DNA from: Lachnospiraceae bacterium
Lineage (GTDB): Bacteria > Bacillota > Clostridia > Lachnospirales > Lachnospiraceae
DNA length: 37,636 bases
NCBI GenBank assembly: GCA_011959925.1
Contig: BLMD01000272.1
Location: 1-37,636 of the forward strand
Direction of reading: 5' to 3'
The notes beneath the pieces are model-generated. The model saw only the letters and a list, made by a program, of their open reading frames with translations. It made no database searches and was not told the origin of the DNA. Below are positions 1 through 10,168 of this stretch, in pieces (the stretch's first letter is position 1; each line of letters opens with the position of its first letter). Made by a program: the position numbers and the translations under genes.

Positions 1-60
1 ATAAAGCTGAAGGTATTAGGGTTCTGTGGATAAATCTGCGGAAACTCAAGTATTTGGTTG

Positions 61-89
61 TTGACGTGTTTGGTAATCGGTGTTAATAT
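61..89 (+). promoter_or_regulatory. Sigma-A type promoter of the large secreted protein gene
   Basis: A -35 box TTGACG (61-66) is followed after exactly 17 bp by a -10 box TAATAT (84-89). The predicted start near 96 gives a 5' leader of about 70 nt before the ATG at 169. The leader ends in a strong ribosome site, GGAAAGGGG (154-162). Confidence 0.6.
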
Positions 90-168
90 TAAATAAGTTT
101 ATAATTAATTAGTACCTGTTGATACACGCTGAAGAGGATATCCGTCAGGGATAGGAAAGGGGTTTATT

Positions 169-3100
169 ATGAAAGCAAAACAAGTATTGGCCGGAATGCT
201 GACAAGTATCATGCTTGTGGCAAACGTTCCGGTTTTTGGGGGAGGGAATTACCCGATGCCGGTAAAGGCAGAGGAAGCGTCTGCCAGAGAACCTGTCCGT
301 TACAGGGCAGTGCCGGGAAGCAGTATGAAAGTAGAGTCGGACTGGAACTGTCGAGAGGATGCAAAATTGGACAATATCAAATCGGATGCCGCCAATTACG
401 CGCTTTCCCGTTATAATACAGGGGGAATACCGAGATCGAGCCAGTTAGAAGCGAGGAACAAGATTTACATCAAACTTGACAATCCGGCGAACGTATCAAA
501 GCTTGTCTGGTGGGCGGATGAAGATGCGATAAGCAACGGTTATGGCTGGAACGTGCATAACGGAACGTTGACGCGCTGCAAGATATCCGTGACAACGGAA
601 AGCGTAGCCAGCGCGGAGGCTATGAGAAACCTGGCGGAAAATCAATGGACAGTTCAGGAGGGTGCTACAGGGGATGTACGGCTGGACTCCAATGACGACA
701 GCAACAAGAACCATGGTTACTGTGAACATGGCAATGATGAGGAACATACGTTAAATGTAGCGCATGATATTAAACTGAGCGATTGCTTTACCGATATTCC
801 TCAGAATATTACAGGTATCCGGATTGAAGTATTGAATACGGCGGGAGCTTATACGGGAAGCAGCGGGGATCAGCCGGAAAAAGACGAGCGTGATACCTAT
901 ATCAACGGCCGTGAATTATGGGTTATGACAGGCGAAGGAAAAGAGAGCAAACTGACCGGATTGACCGCATATGCAGATTTTGCAACAGAAGCGGGCTGCG
1001 GCATTGAAAAGCTTGTCGACGGCGTAATTACAAAAGAAGGAAGAATGAGTTCTCTGACAGAGCCTGCAGCCGGAGAGACAAAAGAGAACGGTCAGTCTCC
1101 CTGGAAAAATAATCACAGAGAATATTTTGCAAACAACAATATCTATATCGATATCGGAGCGACAAAAACGCTTGGAAAACTGACGTATGTGCCGGGAACG
1201 CAGAACGGATCAATCAAGCGCTGCAATATCTATACTTCCAATACGGTTCCGTCAAGCGGGAAAATGGCAGATATTGAGGATTGGGAGCTGGCATATACCA
1301 ACGTCCCGGTACCGGATCAGGACGGAAACATAGATACGTCACGAGACTGGTCAGAGTATAACGGGTCTTTGAGCGCTTTGGGAAATGCAAAGGAAGCTGT
1401 TTTTAACCAATATAAAAATGCGAGATATGTCCGCATTGAAGTCATCAACACGCAGGGAAGCGGGACAGAGAATAAGTGGATCAATATCGGACGCGTCTAC
1501 ATATATGAGGCGGAGGCCGTATATACAGGAACGGTGGAGAATGTGGCGCTTGCTTCCAGCGGGACGCAGGTGGCTGCTTATACAGGAACCTTCCGTGATG
1601 CTTCTTCGGGACAGAACTTATCCCCGGACCGGGCGATTAACGGTCTTGGCAATGACATGACACAGCCGAATAAAAACGGCTGGCATTACTGGGTGGGAAC
1701 GGTTCCGCTTAGAGATGCAAGCTTAAATTCGATTGCGAATAATGTAAATTATATGGTCTTAGACCTCGGAGAACATACGACGGTGGATCTTTCAGAGATT
1801 CAGGTTCGCTGGCAGAATAACGCATGGGCAAGCAGATACAGAATAGAGACCAGCGTTACGCCGCCAGGAGCTACAGGAAATGTCATTACAGGCGACACGA
1901 CGGTGGTGACAGAAAATACGCTGGAAAAAGAAGGCTGGACAACAGTTGCAGAGTACCCGGGGGAAAAAGAGAATCCGCGGGATCGAGTGGCACACAAAAA
2001 TCAGGCTGCCTATGCGTATCCTCTGGATACATTCAGCGGTGATGAGCTTTCGACAAAGGAACTGGGACGTTATGTCCGTATTGTTATAAATGAAGTCAGC
2101 CAGGGAGGTTCCTATACCGCGCCGGGATTACGTGCATTAGAGATTCACGGAATCAGGCAGACCGGAGAGATCAGTAATCTGGATCTGGATCTGAATGAAG
2201 AACCGGTGTATGCGGGAGTTATGCGCAGACCGGATACACCTCAGGGCGCAAACTATCATCTCGAAGATTACGACTGGTACAAAGACGGGATGAAGCTGGA
2301 TAAGGAGAAGAACAGCTTTGGCGCGGGAACATATACATTAAAAGCTAAAGTGGCAACACGGTACGAACTTGCAGAGCTGGTAGAGGCGACCATCGGCGGA
2401 CAGCAGGCAGTGATAGAAGAAGGTACGGAAACCAATTCCGGCGGAGAGACCGTATATACGGTGAGCCGTGAGTATACCATTGAAGATCCCAGTGCAGCAA
2501 AACAGGCGTTGGAGACGTATCTAAACAGTGCAGAGGTTAAAGGGGCGTTTGATACAAATAACAGGGATGAGAGAAACGGGAACAAACTGATTTACCGAAT
2601 TGAAGGCTGGGAGATTTTCCGTGCCGCATATGTAGCTGCAAAAAGTATGATAGAAATGACGACGGAGGGAGGTTCGTCGGATGTCGTATGGTATTTGAAA
2701 TCGGAATATGTAACTGCGAAATCGAAGCTGGAGCGGGCATTTAACGGACTGATACGACGTGGTGAAGGAAATATCATTGAAACGGATAAGGATATGCCGG
2801 ACGTTACGGTCATACCTCCCGCATCGGGAGATTCTCCCGCTAACGCGAAACTTACCAACCCCGGCAAACTTGAGAATGAAAATCTCGGACTGGTGCGGGA
2901 GCGTGATCATTCCAAACCATACTTCCATGTAGATGAGTCTGGATATATGCATGGAAGAGTAAAAGCTCCCAATGATGATGAAAAAAACAGCCTGTTCAAT
3001 TTTAGCGGAACAACAAAATTCATGATCAAATGCCAGGTCAAAGTTCCGGAGCAGGTTACGAAAAAAGAAACGATTGTCGGAAGGTTAAAAGGCTGGGGTC

Positions 3101-5361
3101 TGCAGATTCTGCCCAGGGGCCACAAGAATAACACGACAAACGATACAAACAATCCGACGGAGCAGCTGATTGCGTTCGCTTACAGCAGCGATAACGCATG
3201 GCCGCAGGCAACCTACAATATACCGACGGAAGGCTGGTACGGTCAGGACCATGATGTTGTGGCAGTCTTTAACGGAGGCTATTTCCAGCTGTATGTAGAC
3301 GGCGAGGCAGGCGAGTACCGAAGAACGACAAACAACGAGATCACGTCGGGACCTCTGACGGTGAACTACAATACCAGCACATTCTGCGTCGGTTACAATG
3401 AAAATCCGGAAGTGTCCGGGAACATGGAAGATTTTTCGGGCGGAATGAAAGATTTTGCAATGTATGTAGGTAAAGACTGCCTGAATGATCTTTCCACGCT
3501 GGAGAGCGCTTTCGGACAGGAGCAGAACAAAAAGGAAGTGTTCGAGCAGGCGCTTACAGCACTATTGAACGGAACGGATGCAGATGTGACTCTCACAGGA
3601 GAACCCACGAAGTACGATGTTTCAAGGACTGTATGGGAATTGGTAGAAGACGGCGAAACAACGGCGCTGCCGGGAGGAAGCGCATTTGAACGCTACAGGG
3701 ATTATAAGGTTACAATCGATATCAGGACGACAGAGGGAGATCGGTTTGACAAACAGCAGGCAATTTTAAGGACAGGCGAGGGAGATGACGCGGTTCTTGC
3801 GCATGAAATTGTACCGACCGAGGAAGAAGTATTGATTCGTCTCAGCTATATATTCCGCGGAGAAAAGCATCCGAAAGAGACGCTCACGGAATATCTGGCA
3901 GGTCTTGCCGACGAACTTGAGATTCGTGTAGAAAATGACAGACTGGTAAATAAGGATAAGACAACAGGCACAAAGAAATATACGACGGCAGGCTGGAACG
4001 AATTTGTACCTATTTACAATGCGGCTGTGGAACAGGCAGAACAGGATAAGGCATGGGGAGCGGAAAACAATGCCGATCGTTTCAGTAATGCATTGACGGA
4101 TCTGCAGGAAGCAGTAAGAGTGTTAAAGACAAAGACAGCCAACGGACAGTGTGAATGTGTGCTTGGAACCATTACGTTTACCGGAGAAAATATTGCGCTG
4201 GATGAGGCGTCAGCTGAAATTACTTTAAATGCTGTATGTACGATAGACAATACGAACTGTATCCGGCATACGGGGGATGCAAAAGCTGAGGCAGTGATCA
4301 CATATACCTGTGACGAAGAGAACGAAGCGGGAGCATCTATCCAGGGAGACAAACTGACTGTGACACAGGAAGGAAGTGTGACGGTAACTGCCAGAGTACA
4401 GTTAGTAGACGAAGGCACGACTGCGGCGGAAGGCACGGCGGAAGCGGTATTTACTGCAGCAAGCACACCGGCTGATGCAGGCGATCAGGAAGGGCTGAAC
4501 ACTGCAATCGGGGCTATAGAGAGCGCCATTTCAAAACTCAAGCAGTCGGATTATACACCGGAGAGCTGGCAGGCGCTTTTGTCAAAGCTGCAAGAGGCAA
4601 AAGATATGCTGAGTGATTTGGCGGCAATGCTGGAAGGAACCAGCGATAAAACAGTGAACAAAAATCAGGTCGCAGGCATGATTGAGGATCTGGATGTAAA
4701 CAAAATTCTGGTGAAGAAGGAAGACAAAACCGCGCAGGCAAAAGAAAACCTGCAGAAAGCGATCAAATCTGCGGATGCGGTCTTTGCAGCCGGCAGCAAG
4801 GATTATACCGATGCGGCATGGAAAGCGTTTGAAGAAGCTTACAAAGCGGCGAAGGCAGCGCCTGCAAATGCAGACGCAAATACGCTGAAAAAACTTACGG
4901 ATGCACTGGTAAGCGCACAGGCGGGCCTGAACAAGCCAGTCGTGTTGGGAGATACAAAAACGACCGGCGGCATGCAGTATCGTGTGACAAACGCAGGCAA
5001 CAGGGCAGTAATGCTGATCAAAGGCAAAGATGTAAAAAATATTACAATTCCTGCAGCAATTACAATCAAAGGCGCGTCTTATAAAGTGACGGCGGTTGGA
5101 GACCAGGCATTTGCAAATAAAGGCAAGATTCAGAAACTGACCATCGGCATAAACGTGACAAAGATCGGTAAAAAAGCATTTATGAAATGTAAAAAACTGA
5201 AAAATGTTATTTTCAAGGGTGCAAAAGTGAAAACCGTAAAGAATAAAGCGTTTAAATCGACCGGTTCAAAAGTGAAAGTGAAGTTTTCGAAGAAACTCAA
5301 AGGAAAACAGCGCACTCAGCTGATTAAGAAACTGAAAAAAGCGGGAATGAAAATCAAATAA
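169..5361 (+). CDS. Giant secreted multi-module carbohydrate/cell-surface binding protein (F5/8C, LamG-like, FIVAR, BspA-type LRR)
   Basis: The 1730-aa product starts with a Sec signal peptide (about residues 1-35, ending near PVKAEE). Three consecutive F5/8 type C-like (discoidin) modules follow, roughly at 60-250, 265-450 and 460-665. An Ig-like or helical linker comes next, then a concanavalin/LamG-like jelly roll (about 900-1135), helical FIVAR-type segments (about 1270-1360, 1440-1500 and 1525-1595), and a C-terminal BspA-type leucine-rich repeat (about 1600-1730) containing the typical ITIP and KKLKNVIF pattern. The last 60 residues are extremely lysine-rich. I see no catalytic domain, LPXTG motif or S-layer anchor, so a glycan-binding or adhesin role with charge-based wall attachment is inferred. 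It lies directly upstream of a secreted glycosidase with the same modular style, so the two probably act on the same glycan. The start is supported by the ribosome site at 154-162. Confidence 0.85.
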   Translation: MKAKQVLAGMLTSIMLVANVPVFGGGNYPMPVKAEEASAREPVRYRAVPGSSMKVESDWNCREDAKLDNIKSDAANYALSRYNTGGIPRSSQLEARNKIYIKLDNPANVSKLVWWADEDAISNGYGWNVHNGTLTRCKISVTTESVASAEAMRNLAENQWTVQEGATGDVRLDSNDDSNKNHGYCEHGNDEEHTLNVAHDIKLSDCFTDIPQNITGIRIEVLNTAGAYTGSSGDQPEKDERDTYINGRELWVMTGEGKESKLTGLTAYADFATEAGCGIEKLVDGVITKEGRMSSLTEPAAGETKENGQSPWKNNHREYFANNNIYIDIGATKTLGKLTYVPGTQNGSIKRCNIYTSNTVPSSGKMADIEDWELAYTNVPVPDQDGNIDTSRDWSEYNGSLSALGNAKEAVFNQYKNARYVRIEVINTQGSGTENKWINIGRVYIYEAEAVYTGTVENVALASSGTQVAAYTGTFRDASSGQNLSPDRAINGLGNDMTQPNKNGWHYWVGTVPLRDASLNSIANNVNYMVLDLGEHTTVDLSEIQVRWQNNAWASRYRIETSVTPPGATGNVITGDTTVVTENTLEKEGWTTVAEYPGEKENPRDRVAHKNQAAYAYPLDTFSGDELSTKELGRYVRIVINEVSQGGSYTAPGLRALEIHGIRQTGEISNLDLDLNEEPVYAGVMRRPDTPQGANYHLEDYDWYKDGMKLDKEKNSFGAGTYTLKAKVATRYELAELVEATIGGQQAVIEEGTETNSGGETVYTVSREYTIEDPSAAKQALETYLNSAEVKGAFDTNNRDERNGNKLIYRIEGWEIFRAAYVAAKSMIEMTTEGGSSDVVWYLKSEYVTAKSKLERAFNGLIRRGEGNIIETDKDMPDVTVIPPASGDSPANAKLTNPGKLENENLGLVRERDHSKPYFHVDESGYMHGRVKAPNDDEKNSLFNFSGTTKFMIKCQVKVPEQVTKKETIVGRLKGWGLQILPRGHKNNTTNDTNNPTEQLIAFAYSSDNAWPQATYNIPTEGWYGQDHDVVAVFNGGYFQLYVDGEAGEYRRTTNNEITSGPLTVNYNTSTFCVGYNENPEVSGNMEDFSGGMKDFAMYVGKDCLNDLSTLESAFGQEQNKKEVFEQALTALLNGTDADVTLTGEPTKYDVSRTVWELVEDGETTALPGGSAFERYRDYKVTIDIRTTEGDRFDKQQAILRTGEGDDAVLAHEIVPTEEEVLIRLSYIFRGEKHPKETLTEYLAGLADELEIRVENDRLVNKDKTTGTKKYTTAGWNEFVPIYNAAVEQAEQDKAWGAENNADRFSNALTDLQEAVRVLKTKTANGQCECVLGTITFTGENIALDEASAEITLNAVCTIDNTNCIRHTGDAKAEAVITYTCDEENEAGASIQGDKLTVTQEGSVTVTARVQLVDEGTTAAEGTAEAVFTAASTPADAGDQEGLNTAIGAIESAISKLKQSDYTPESWQALLSKLQEAKDMLSDLAAMLEGTSDKTVNKNQVAGMIEDLDVNKILVKKEDKTAQAKENLQKAIKSADAVFAAGSKDYTDAAWKAFEEAYKAAKAAPANADANTLKKLTDALVSAQAGLNKPVVLGDTKTTGGMQYRVTNAGNRAVMLIKGKDVKNITIPAAITIKGASYKVTAVGDQAFANKGKIQKLTIGINVTKIGKKAFMKCKKLKNVIFKGAKVKTVKNKAFKSTGSKVKVKFSKKLKGKQRTQLIKKLKKAGMKIK

Positions 5362-5377
5362 GGCATAGGATAATATA

Positions 5378-5424
5378 TGAAACGCTGCCAAACAGATCGA
5401 AAGTATCTATGAGGCAGCGTTTCA
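5378..5424 (+). terminator. Perfect 12-bp hairpin after the giant surface protein gene
   Basis: TGAAACGCTGCC (5378-5389) pairs perfectly with GGCAGCGTTTCA (5413-5424) around a 23-nt loop, 17 nt after the stop codon. The tract that follows is AU-rich (ATAATTATAG) rather than poly-T. It may be a weak terminator or an mRNA-stabilising hairpin. Confidence 0.45.
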
Positions 5425-5553
5425 ATAATTATAGCGGCAGACAGCGTTTTGGTCTCAAAAGAGCTATTCTATGCAATATAGCTTTAATATGTTGTAAAAA
5501 GGGATGAAAATATGTTAAAATGTCACTATAATAGAAAGACAAGGGAGGTACAT

Positions 5554-8500
5554 ATGAACAAATTATGGAAACGAATACTGGCAATGACATTGGTATTTGG
5601 TCTGACTGCCAGCAGCATTTGTTTCAAAACGGAAAATGATGCGGCATGGGCAGCGGAACCCGATTTGACGGACGGGCTGGTTGGATACTGGACATTTGAA
5701 GGGGAAACAGAATCAGATCGCCTTGCAAGCAAGGCATCCGTCTCTAATGTGACTGCGGTCAAAACGGGAGACGGCGTTACGTTAAACGGTTTGGGTGAAG
5801 GCGACAGCAACGGAACGATATCTTTTCAAGGCAGCAACAGCTCATATCTCACATTAAATTTGGTGAATGCGGGCATGGGATTGACGTCTTCCAATGCATT
5901 TACACTCGGAGCATGGATCAAATATCAAACGATGACAGGCGACAACACAAGCGTTTTTCATCAGGACGGAACCGGCAGCGGAAGAGCCATTCTAACGATT
6001 GGAAGCAATGGCAAATACGGCACGTATCTGGATGCATCAAACCGGTACTGCAGCCAGACAGTGCAGAGACAGAAGTGGCATCACATTATGTTGTCAGTGG
6101 ACGCTGCAGACGTTTCACCGAGAAAGGTCCGTTTTTATCTGGACGGCGTACTGACCAACGAGGAGACTCTGACCGGAAGCCTTGTAGACGGCAGCGGTAA
6201 TATCCGCGTCGGTGCGCACAGAGATCATGCGGCTAATTCTGCAGTGAACGGGACAATGGATGAGATCCGTTATTACAACAAAGTGATCGATGCTTCTGCC
6301 GTCAAAGCAATTTATGATCTGCACAGCGAAGGAATGGAGACGCAGGAGGTAAGAGAACGGCTGCAGACATGGATTGAAAGGGCAGAAGCGCTGCATGCAG
6401 ACGGCACGGATGAAGCGGCGGCAAACCTGCGGCAGGCAATCCAAAGAGCGGAAGCAATCAAGAACAACGCCTCTGCGCAGATTATGGAAATCGAAGAGGT
6501 GATTACACAGCTTCAGGAAGCGGTACAGGCATATGAGGCAGGCATGCCGATTACAATTGAAGTAGATACTTCCAATGAGATAAGGAATATTCCGTCCGCT
6601 ATGTTTGGCATTAACCATCGTTATCATAATTATGGCTACGGAACCTGGGATCGTGAGAACAATAAAATCAACGATGCGTTTGATGCGCTTACAAAAGAAG
6701 CCAATTTCGGTTCCGTACGTTATCCGGGAGGTACGGTTTCCAATCTCTTTACCTGGAAAGACACGATAGGCGAGGAGAGAACGACAACGATTGCCGGAAA
6801 TAATTTCTATTCCAATGCCGGAGAGCAGCCGGTAGATCCTGCGTTTGGCGTGGATGAAGCGATGAAGTGGATTTACGACGATTTAAATGCAGAAGCGATT
6901 TTTGTCTATGGCCTGGGAAGAGGAAATCCGGAGGATGCGGCGGATCTGGTTGAGTATTTAAACGCGCCCAACGACGGAAGCAATCCGAACGGCGGAACAG
7001 ACTGGGCGAGAGTGCGCGCGGAAAACGGGCATGAAGAACCTTACGGCGTTGTACGGTTTGAACTTGGCAATGAATTCAGCGATACGGGGCAAAATTATTG
7101 GATGTCGGGACTCAGCGAAAATAACAAGGGCGTTGTGGATCTTTATATTGAAGGCGACCGAATGACGATTTCCGGACAGACCAGTTATTATCAGACCAAC
7201 AACAAAGTGGCAAAGAAGGGTGATTGGAGAGCGTCGGCGTCTTTGAGCGACGGAAATCCGAATGAGGAACGTTATGTGTATTATCTTCCGGTTGTACAGG
7301 ATACGGCGGAAGTATTTGTCGCAGGAACAAAGTGGGAAGTGGTAGATTCTCTGGCGGGCAAAGGAGCAGAGAATGTGTGCACATTTGATTACCAAACGGG
7401 TAAAATTACTTTCGGAGACGGGACAAACGGCAATATTCCGGCGCGGGGGGCGCAGATTACCTGCAATTATAAGACAGATCAGGCGGGATTTGTCGATTAT
7501 TATGAAGCGATGAAAGAAGTAGATCCGAACATTGAACTTTATTCCGGCATTTATGACGGGCATCAGAACAGTTTTATCGACAAGATGCATCAAAAGGGAT
7601 ACGATGACAAATATGACGGCGTCATTATTCATCCCTATAGCAAAAGCGTTACCGGTTATGGAGATTCTCTGGTAAAAGCAAAGAATTATTCCAATCAAAT
7701 CGCAACCTATAAAAATAAAATGCATACGGTGACAAACGATGACAGTAAAAAAGTGGCGGTTTCCGAATTTGGAATTTTAAGTGTCAGTCCGGCAAGCAAT
7801 TATCAGACTTCTCTGGGGCATGCGATTTATATTGCAAACCATATGATCGACTGTGTCAATGCCGGAGCGGCATACCAGAACAAACACTGCCTTGTGGATA
7901 CCACGGCGGGAAGCGATAATCTGGGCGCGTGGCAGCAGTGTGTCATTCAGTGCCATGAGGGGAGTGAAGGAAACCAATATGTATCGACTCCTTCCGCCCG
8001 TTTGTTCTCCCTATTCAATCAGATGACGGGAAATCATCAGGTCAGTGAGACGGTCGTGGGCAATGACGTATTTACAGGCAGCGGAAATACTGCCGTGAAT
8101 AACATCAACGTATATTCCACGACAGATGATGACGGAAACACGTATGTTATGGTTGTGAATAATAAAGAAGAGAGCGCGGCTTCTGTTGCACTTTCGATAA
8201 AGGACCGGAATCTGACAGGACAGAAGATACAGGTTTGGTCTCTGGCGTCAGAGAATGTAACGGATATGAATACGTTAGCCGAACCGGATAAAATAACGGT
8301 GGAGAAAACAGAAGTCACGGCGGAAGAGGGCAGTTTTGTTTATACACTGGCTCCTCATGCCGTTTACAGTTTTAAGATCCCGGAAGAAAAGCCGATTGAT
8401 GCCGGAGAGATTGTAGAAACCGGCAGTCAGGAAGGCGGAATGGTAACCGGAATTCCCGATCAGGCGATGCCGGGGGATGTTGTGACAGTGACGGCAGAAC

Positions 8501-9153
8501 CGGAAGAAGGTTATGAATTTGCCGGCTGGTTTATCAAAGGCAGTGAAGAGATGCTTTCCGCAGATAAAAATTATACGTTTACGGTGACGCCGGGACAGAC
8601 GCTTCAAGCAAGGTTTGCAAAGAAAACATTTCAGGTGAAGGTGACGGCGCAGACGGGAGGAAGTGCATCCAGCAGCGTATCGCAGGCCCCCTATCAAACG
8701 TCGGTCACCGTTACGGCATCTTTGCAGGCGGGTTATGAATTTGCCGGCTGGTATGAGGGAAATAAGCTGGTATCGAAGGAGATCCGTTATACGTTTTCTT
8801 TACAGAAAGATACGGAGCTGACGGCAAAATTTACGAAAAAACCCTCGGAGCAGGAAACGATAACAAAACCGGAAGCGCCCAAAGGGCTGAAAGCGAAGAA
8901 AGCAAAGAAGGGAATCCAGTTAAGCTGGAAAAAGACAAACGGAGCGGACGGTTATGTGATTTACCGTTCTTATAAGAAAAAGAAGGGTTATAAAAAAATT
9001 GCCGAGATCAAGAAAGGCGGAACGAAAAAGTATCTGGACAAGAAAGCAAAAAAAGGAAAAACCGCTTATTACAAAATCAAATCTTACAAAAACAGCAGCG
9101 GTAAAAAAGTGCTGAGCGGCACATTTTCTAAAGTGGTAAGCAAAAAGCGGTAA
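5554..9153 (+). CDS. Secreted GH51-like (clan GH-A) glycoside hydrolase with LamG, FIVAR, InlB-type repeats and Fn3
   Basis: The product is 1199 aa. The ATG at 5554 is chosen because GGGAGG (5543-5548) precedes it and the signal peptide MNKLWKRILAM begins there; the frame is also open 14 codons upstream. Order of parts: signal peptide to about residue 34 (AWAAEP), a LamG-type jelly roll (about 40-215), a helical FIVAR-type linker (about 240-325), then a TIM-barrel glycosidase. The barrel shows GH51 landmarks: RYPGG (about 389), WKDTIG, ELGNE with the likely acid/base Glu507, and SEFG with the likely nucleophile Glu738. A stretch of about 130 residues (about 511-643) is inserted between the two catalytic residues. 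Two InlB/Flg_new-like repeats with the GYEFAGW motif (about 954-1093) and a lysine-rich Fn3 module (about 1105-1199) close the protein. An arabinofuranosidase-like activity is plausible, but the substrate is not determined. No cell-wall sorting signal is seen. Confidence 0.8.
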   Translation: MNKLWKRILAMTLVFGLTASSICFKTENDAAWAAEPDLTDGLVGYWTFEGETESDRLASKASVSNVTAVKTGDGVTLNGLGEGDSNGTISFQGSNSSYLTLNLVNAGMGLTSSNAFTLGAWIKYQTMTGDNTSVFHQDGTGSGRAILTIGSNGKYGTYLDASNRYCSQTVQRQKWHHIMLSVDAADVSPRKVRFYLDGVLTNEETLTGSLVDGSGNIRVGAHRDHAANSAVNGTMDEIRYYNKVIDASAVKAIYDLHSEGMETQEVRERLQTWIERAEALHADGTDEAAANLRQAIQRAEAIKNNASAQIMEIEEVITQLQEAVQAYEAGMPITIEVDTSNEIRNIPSAMFGINHRYHNYGYGTWDRENNKINDAFDALTKEANFGSVRYPGGTVSNLFTWKDTIGEERTTTIAGNNFYSNAGEQPVDPAFGVDEAMKWIYDDLNAEAIFVYGLGRGNPEDAADLVEYLNAPNDGSNPNGGTDWARVRAENGHEEPYGVVRFELGNEFSDTGQNYWMSGLSENNKGVVDLYIEGDRMTISGQTSYYQTNNKVAKKGDWRASASLSDGNPNEERYVYYLPVVQDTAEVFVAGTKWEVVDSLAGKGAENVCTFDYQTGKITFGDGTNGNIPARGAQITCNYKTDQAGFVDYYEAMKEVDPNIELYSGIYDGHQNSFIDKMHQKGYDDKYDGVIIHPYSKSVTGYGDSLVKAKNYSNQIATYKNKMHTVTNDDSKKVAVSEFGILSVSPASNYQTSLGHAIYIANHMIDCVNAGAAYQNKHCLVDTTAGSDNLGAWQQCVIQCHEGSEGNQYVSTPSARLFSLFNQMTGNHQVSETVVGNDVFTGSGNTAVNNINVYSTTDDDGNTYVMVVNNKEESAASVALSIKDRNLTGQKIQVWSLASENVTDMNTLAEPDKITVEKTEVTAEEGSFVYTLAPHAVYSFKIPEEKPIDAGEIVETGSQEGGMVTGIPDQAMPGDVVTVTAEPEEGYEFAGWFIKGSEEMLSADKNYTFTVTPGQTLQARFAKKTFQVKVTAQTGGSASSSVSQAPYQTSVTVTASLQAGYEFAGWYEGNKLVSKEIRYTFSLQKDTELTAKFTKKPSEQETITKPEAPKGLKAKKAKKGIQLSWKKTNGADGYVIYRSYKKKKGYKKIAEIKKGGTKKYLDKKAKKGKTAYYKIKSYKNSSGKKVLSGTFSKVVSKKR

Positions 9154-9227
9154 ATGGTACTGTGTAAAACGGGTAAGTTTGTTACAATGGTGACATGAAT
9201 AATAAAATAAGCAGGAGGTATGGATGT

Positions 9228-10154
9228 ATGGACAAACCGGTATTGGTGGTTATGGCAGCAGGCATGGGAAGCCGTTACGGAGGCTTAAAACAGATGGATC
9301 CGATGGATGATGCGGGACATGTAATCCTTGATTTTTCCGTTTACGATGCCATGCTGGCTGGATTTGAAAAGGTAATCTTCATCATAAAAAGAGAGAATGA
9401 AGAAGTATTCCGGGAATGTATCGGAGACCGGATTGCAAAACGGATGCAGGTAACATATGCCTATCAGGATTTAGATGCGCTTCCGGAGGGGTATACGGTT
9501 CCCGAAGGCAGGCAGAAACCGTTTGGTACGGGGCATGCCGTTTTATGCTGCAAGGATCAGGTGAACGGACCGTTCGCAGTGATCAATGCGGATGACTTTT
9601 ACGGGCGCCGTGCATTTCAGATGATTTATGATTATCTGAGCAGTCCGAAAGAGGAAAACGGCAGGTATCAGTATGTGATGGTGGGTTACATTATGGAAAA
9701 TACCCTGACGGAAAACGGATATGTGGCGAGAGGCGTCTGCAGAATCGATGAAAGCGGTCATCTTATGGAAATCCACGAACGTACCAGGATTGAGAGACAC
9801 GGGGATGAAACGGTATATACCGAGGACGAGGGCGCTTCTTGGGTGAAAATTCCGGAGGGAAGCATTGCATCTATGAATATGTGGGGATTCGAGCAGAATC
9901 TGATGGATGAGCTGGAGCAGCGTTTTCCGGCATTCTTAGAAGAAAATCTGTCCGAAAATCCGCTCAAATGTGAATTCTTCCTTCCGTCTGCCGTGCAGCA
10001 GCTGATGGAGGAGCAGAAAGCCGAAGTTGCGGTATTGAAATCCGAGGATCGCTGGTATGGAGTAACATATAAAGAAGATAAAGAAACCGTAATGAAAGCA
10101 ATCGCAGATTTTAAAGCAAACGGGATTTATCCGGAACAATTATGGGAAGCATAA
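9228..10154 (+). CDS. Sugar-1-phosphate nucleotidyltransferase family protein
   Basis: The 308-aa cytosolic protein opens with VMAAGMGSRYGGLKQMDP, the glycine-rich nucleotide-binding signature of the NTP_transferase family. Around residue 120 it has INADDFYGRRAF, matching the metal-binding Asp region. These enzymes join an NTP and a sugar-1-phosphate to make an activated nucleotide sugar. The ATG at 9228 is preferred over an in-frame ATG at 9195 because AGGAGG (9213-9218) lies 9 bp upstream of it and the glycine-rich strand begins at once. The NahK-like kinase follows 14 nt after the stop, with its own ribosome site, so the two are almost certainly one unit: the kinase makes a sugar-1-phosphate and this enzyme activates it. 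The actual sugar is unknown. A possible -10 (TACAAT, 9183-9188) lacks a convincing -35. Confidence 0.85.
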   Translation: MDKPVLVVMAAGMGSRYGGLKQMDPMDDAGHVILDFSVYDAMLAGFEKVIFIIKRENEEVFRECIGDRIAKRMQVTYAYQDLDALPEGYTVPEGRQKPFGTGHAVLCCKDQVNGPFAVINADDFYGRRAFQMIYDYLSSPKEENGRYQYVMVGYIMENTLTENGYVARGVCRIDESGHLMEIHERTRIERHGDETVYTEDEGASWVKIPEGSIASMNMWGFEQNLMDELEQRFPAFLEENLSENPLKCEFFLPSAVQQLMEEQKAEVAVLKSEDRWYGVTYKEDKETVMKAIADFKANGIYPEQLWEA

Positions 10155-10168
10155 GGAGAGGGATACAA

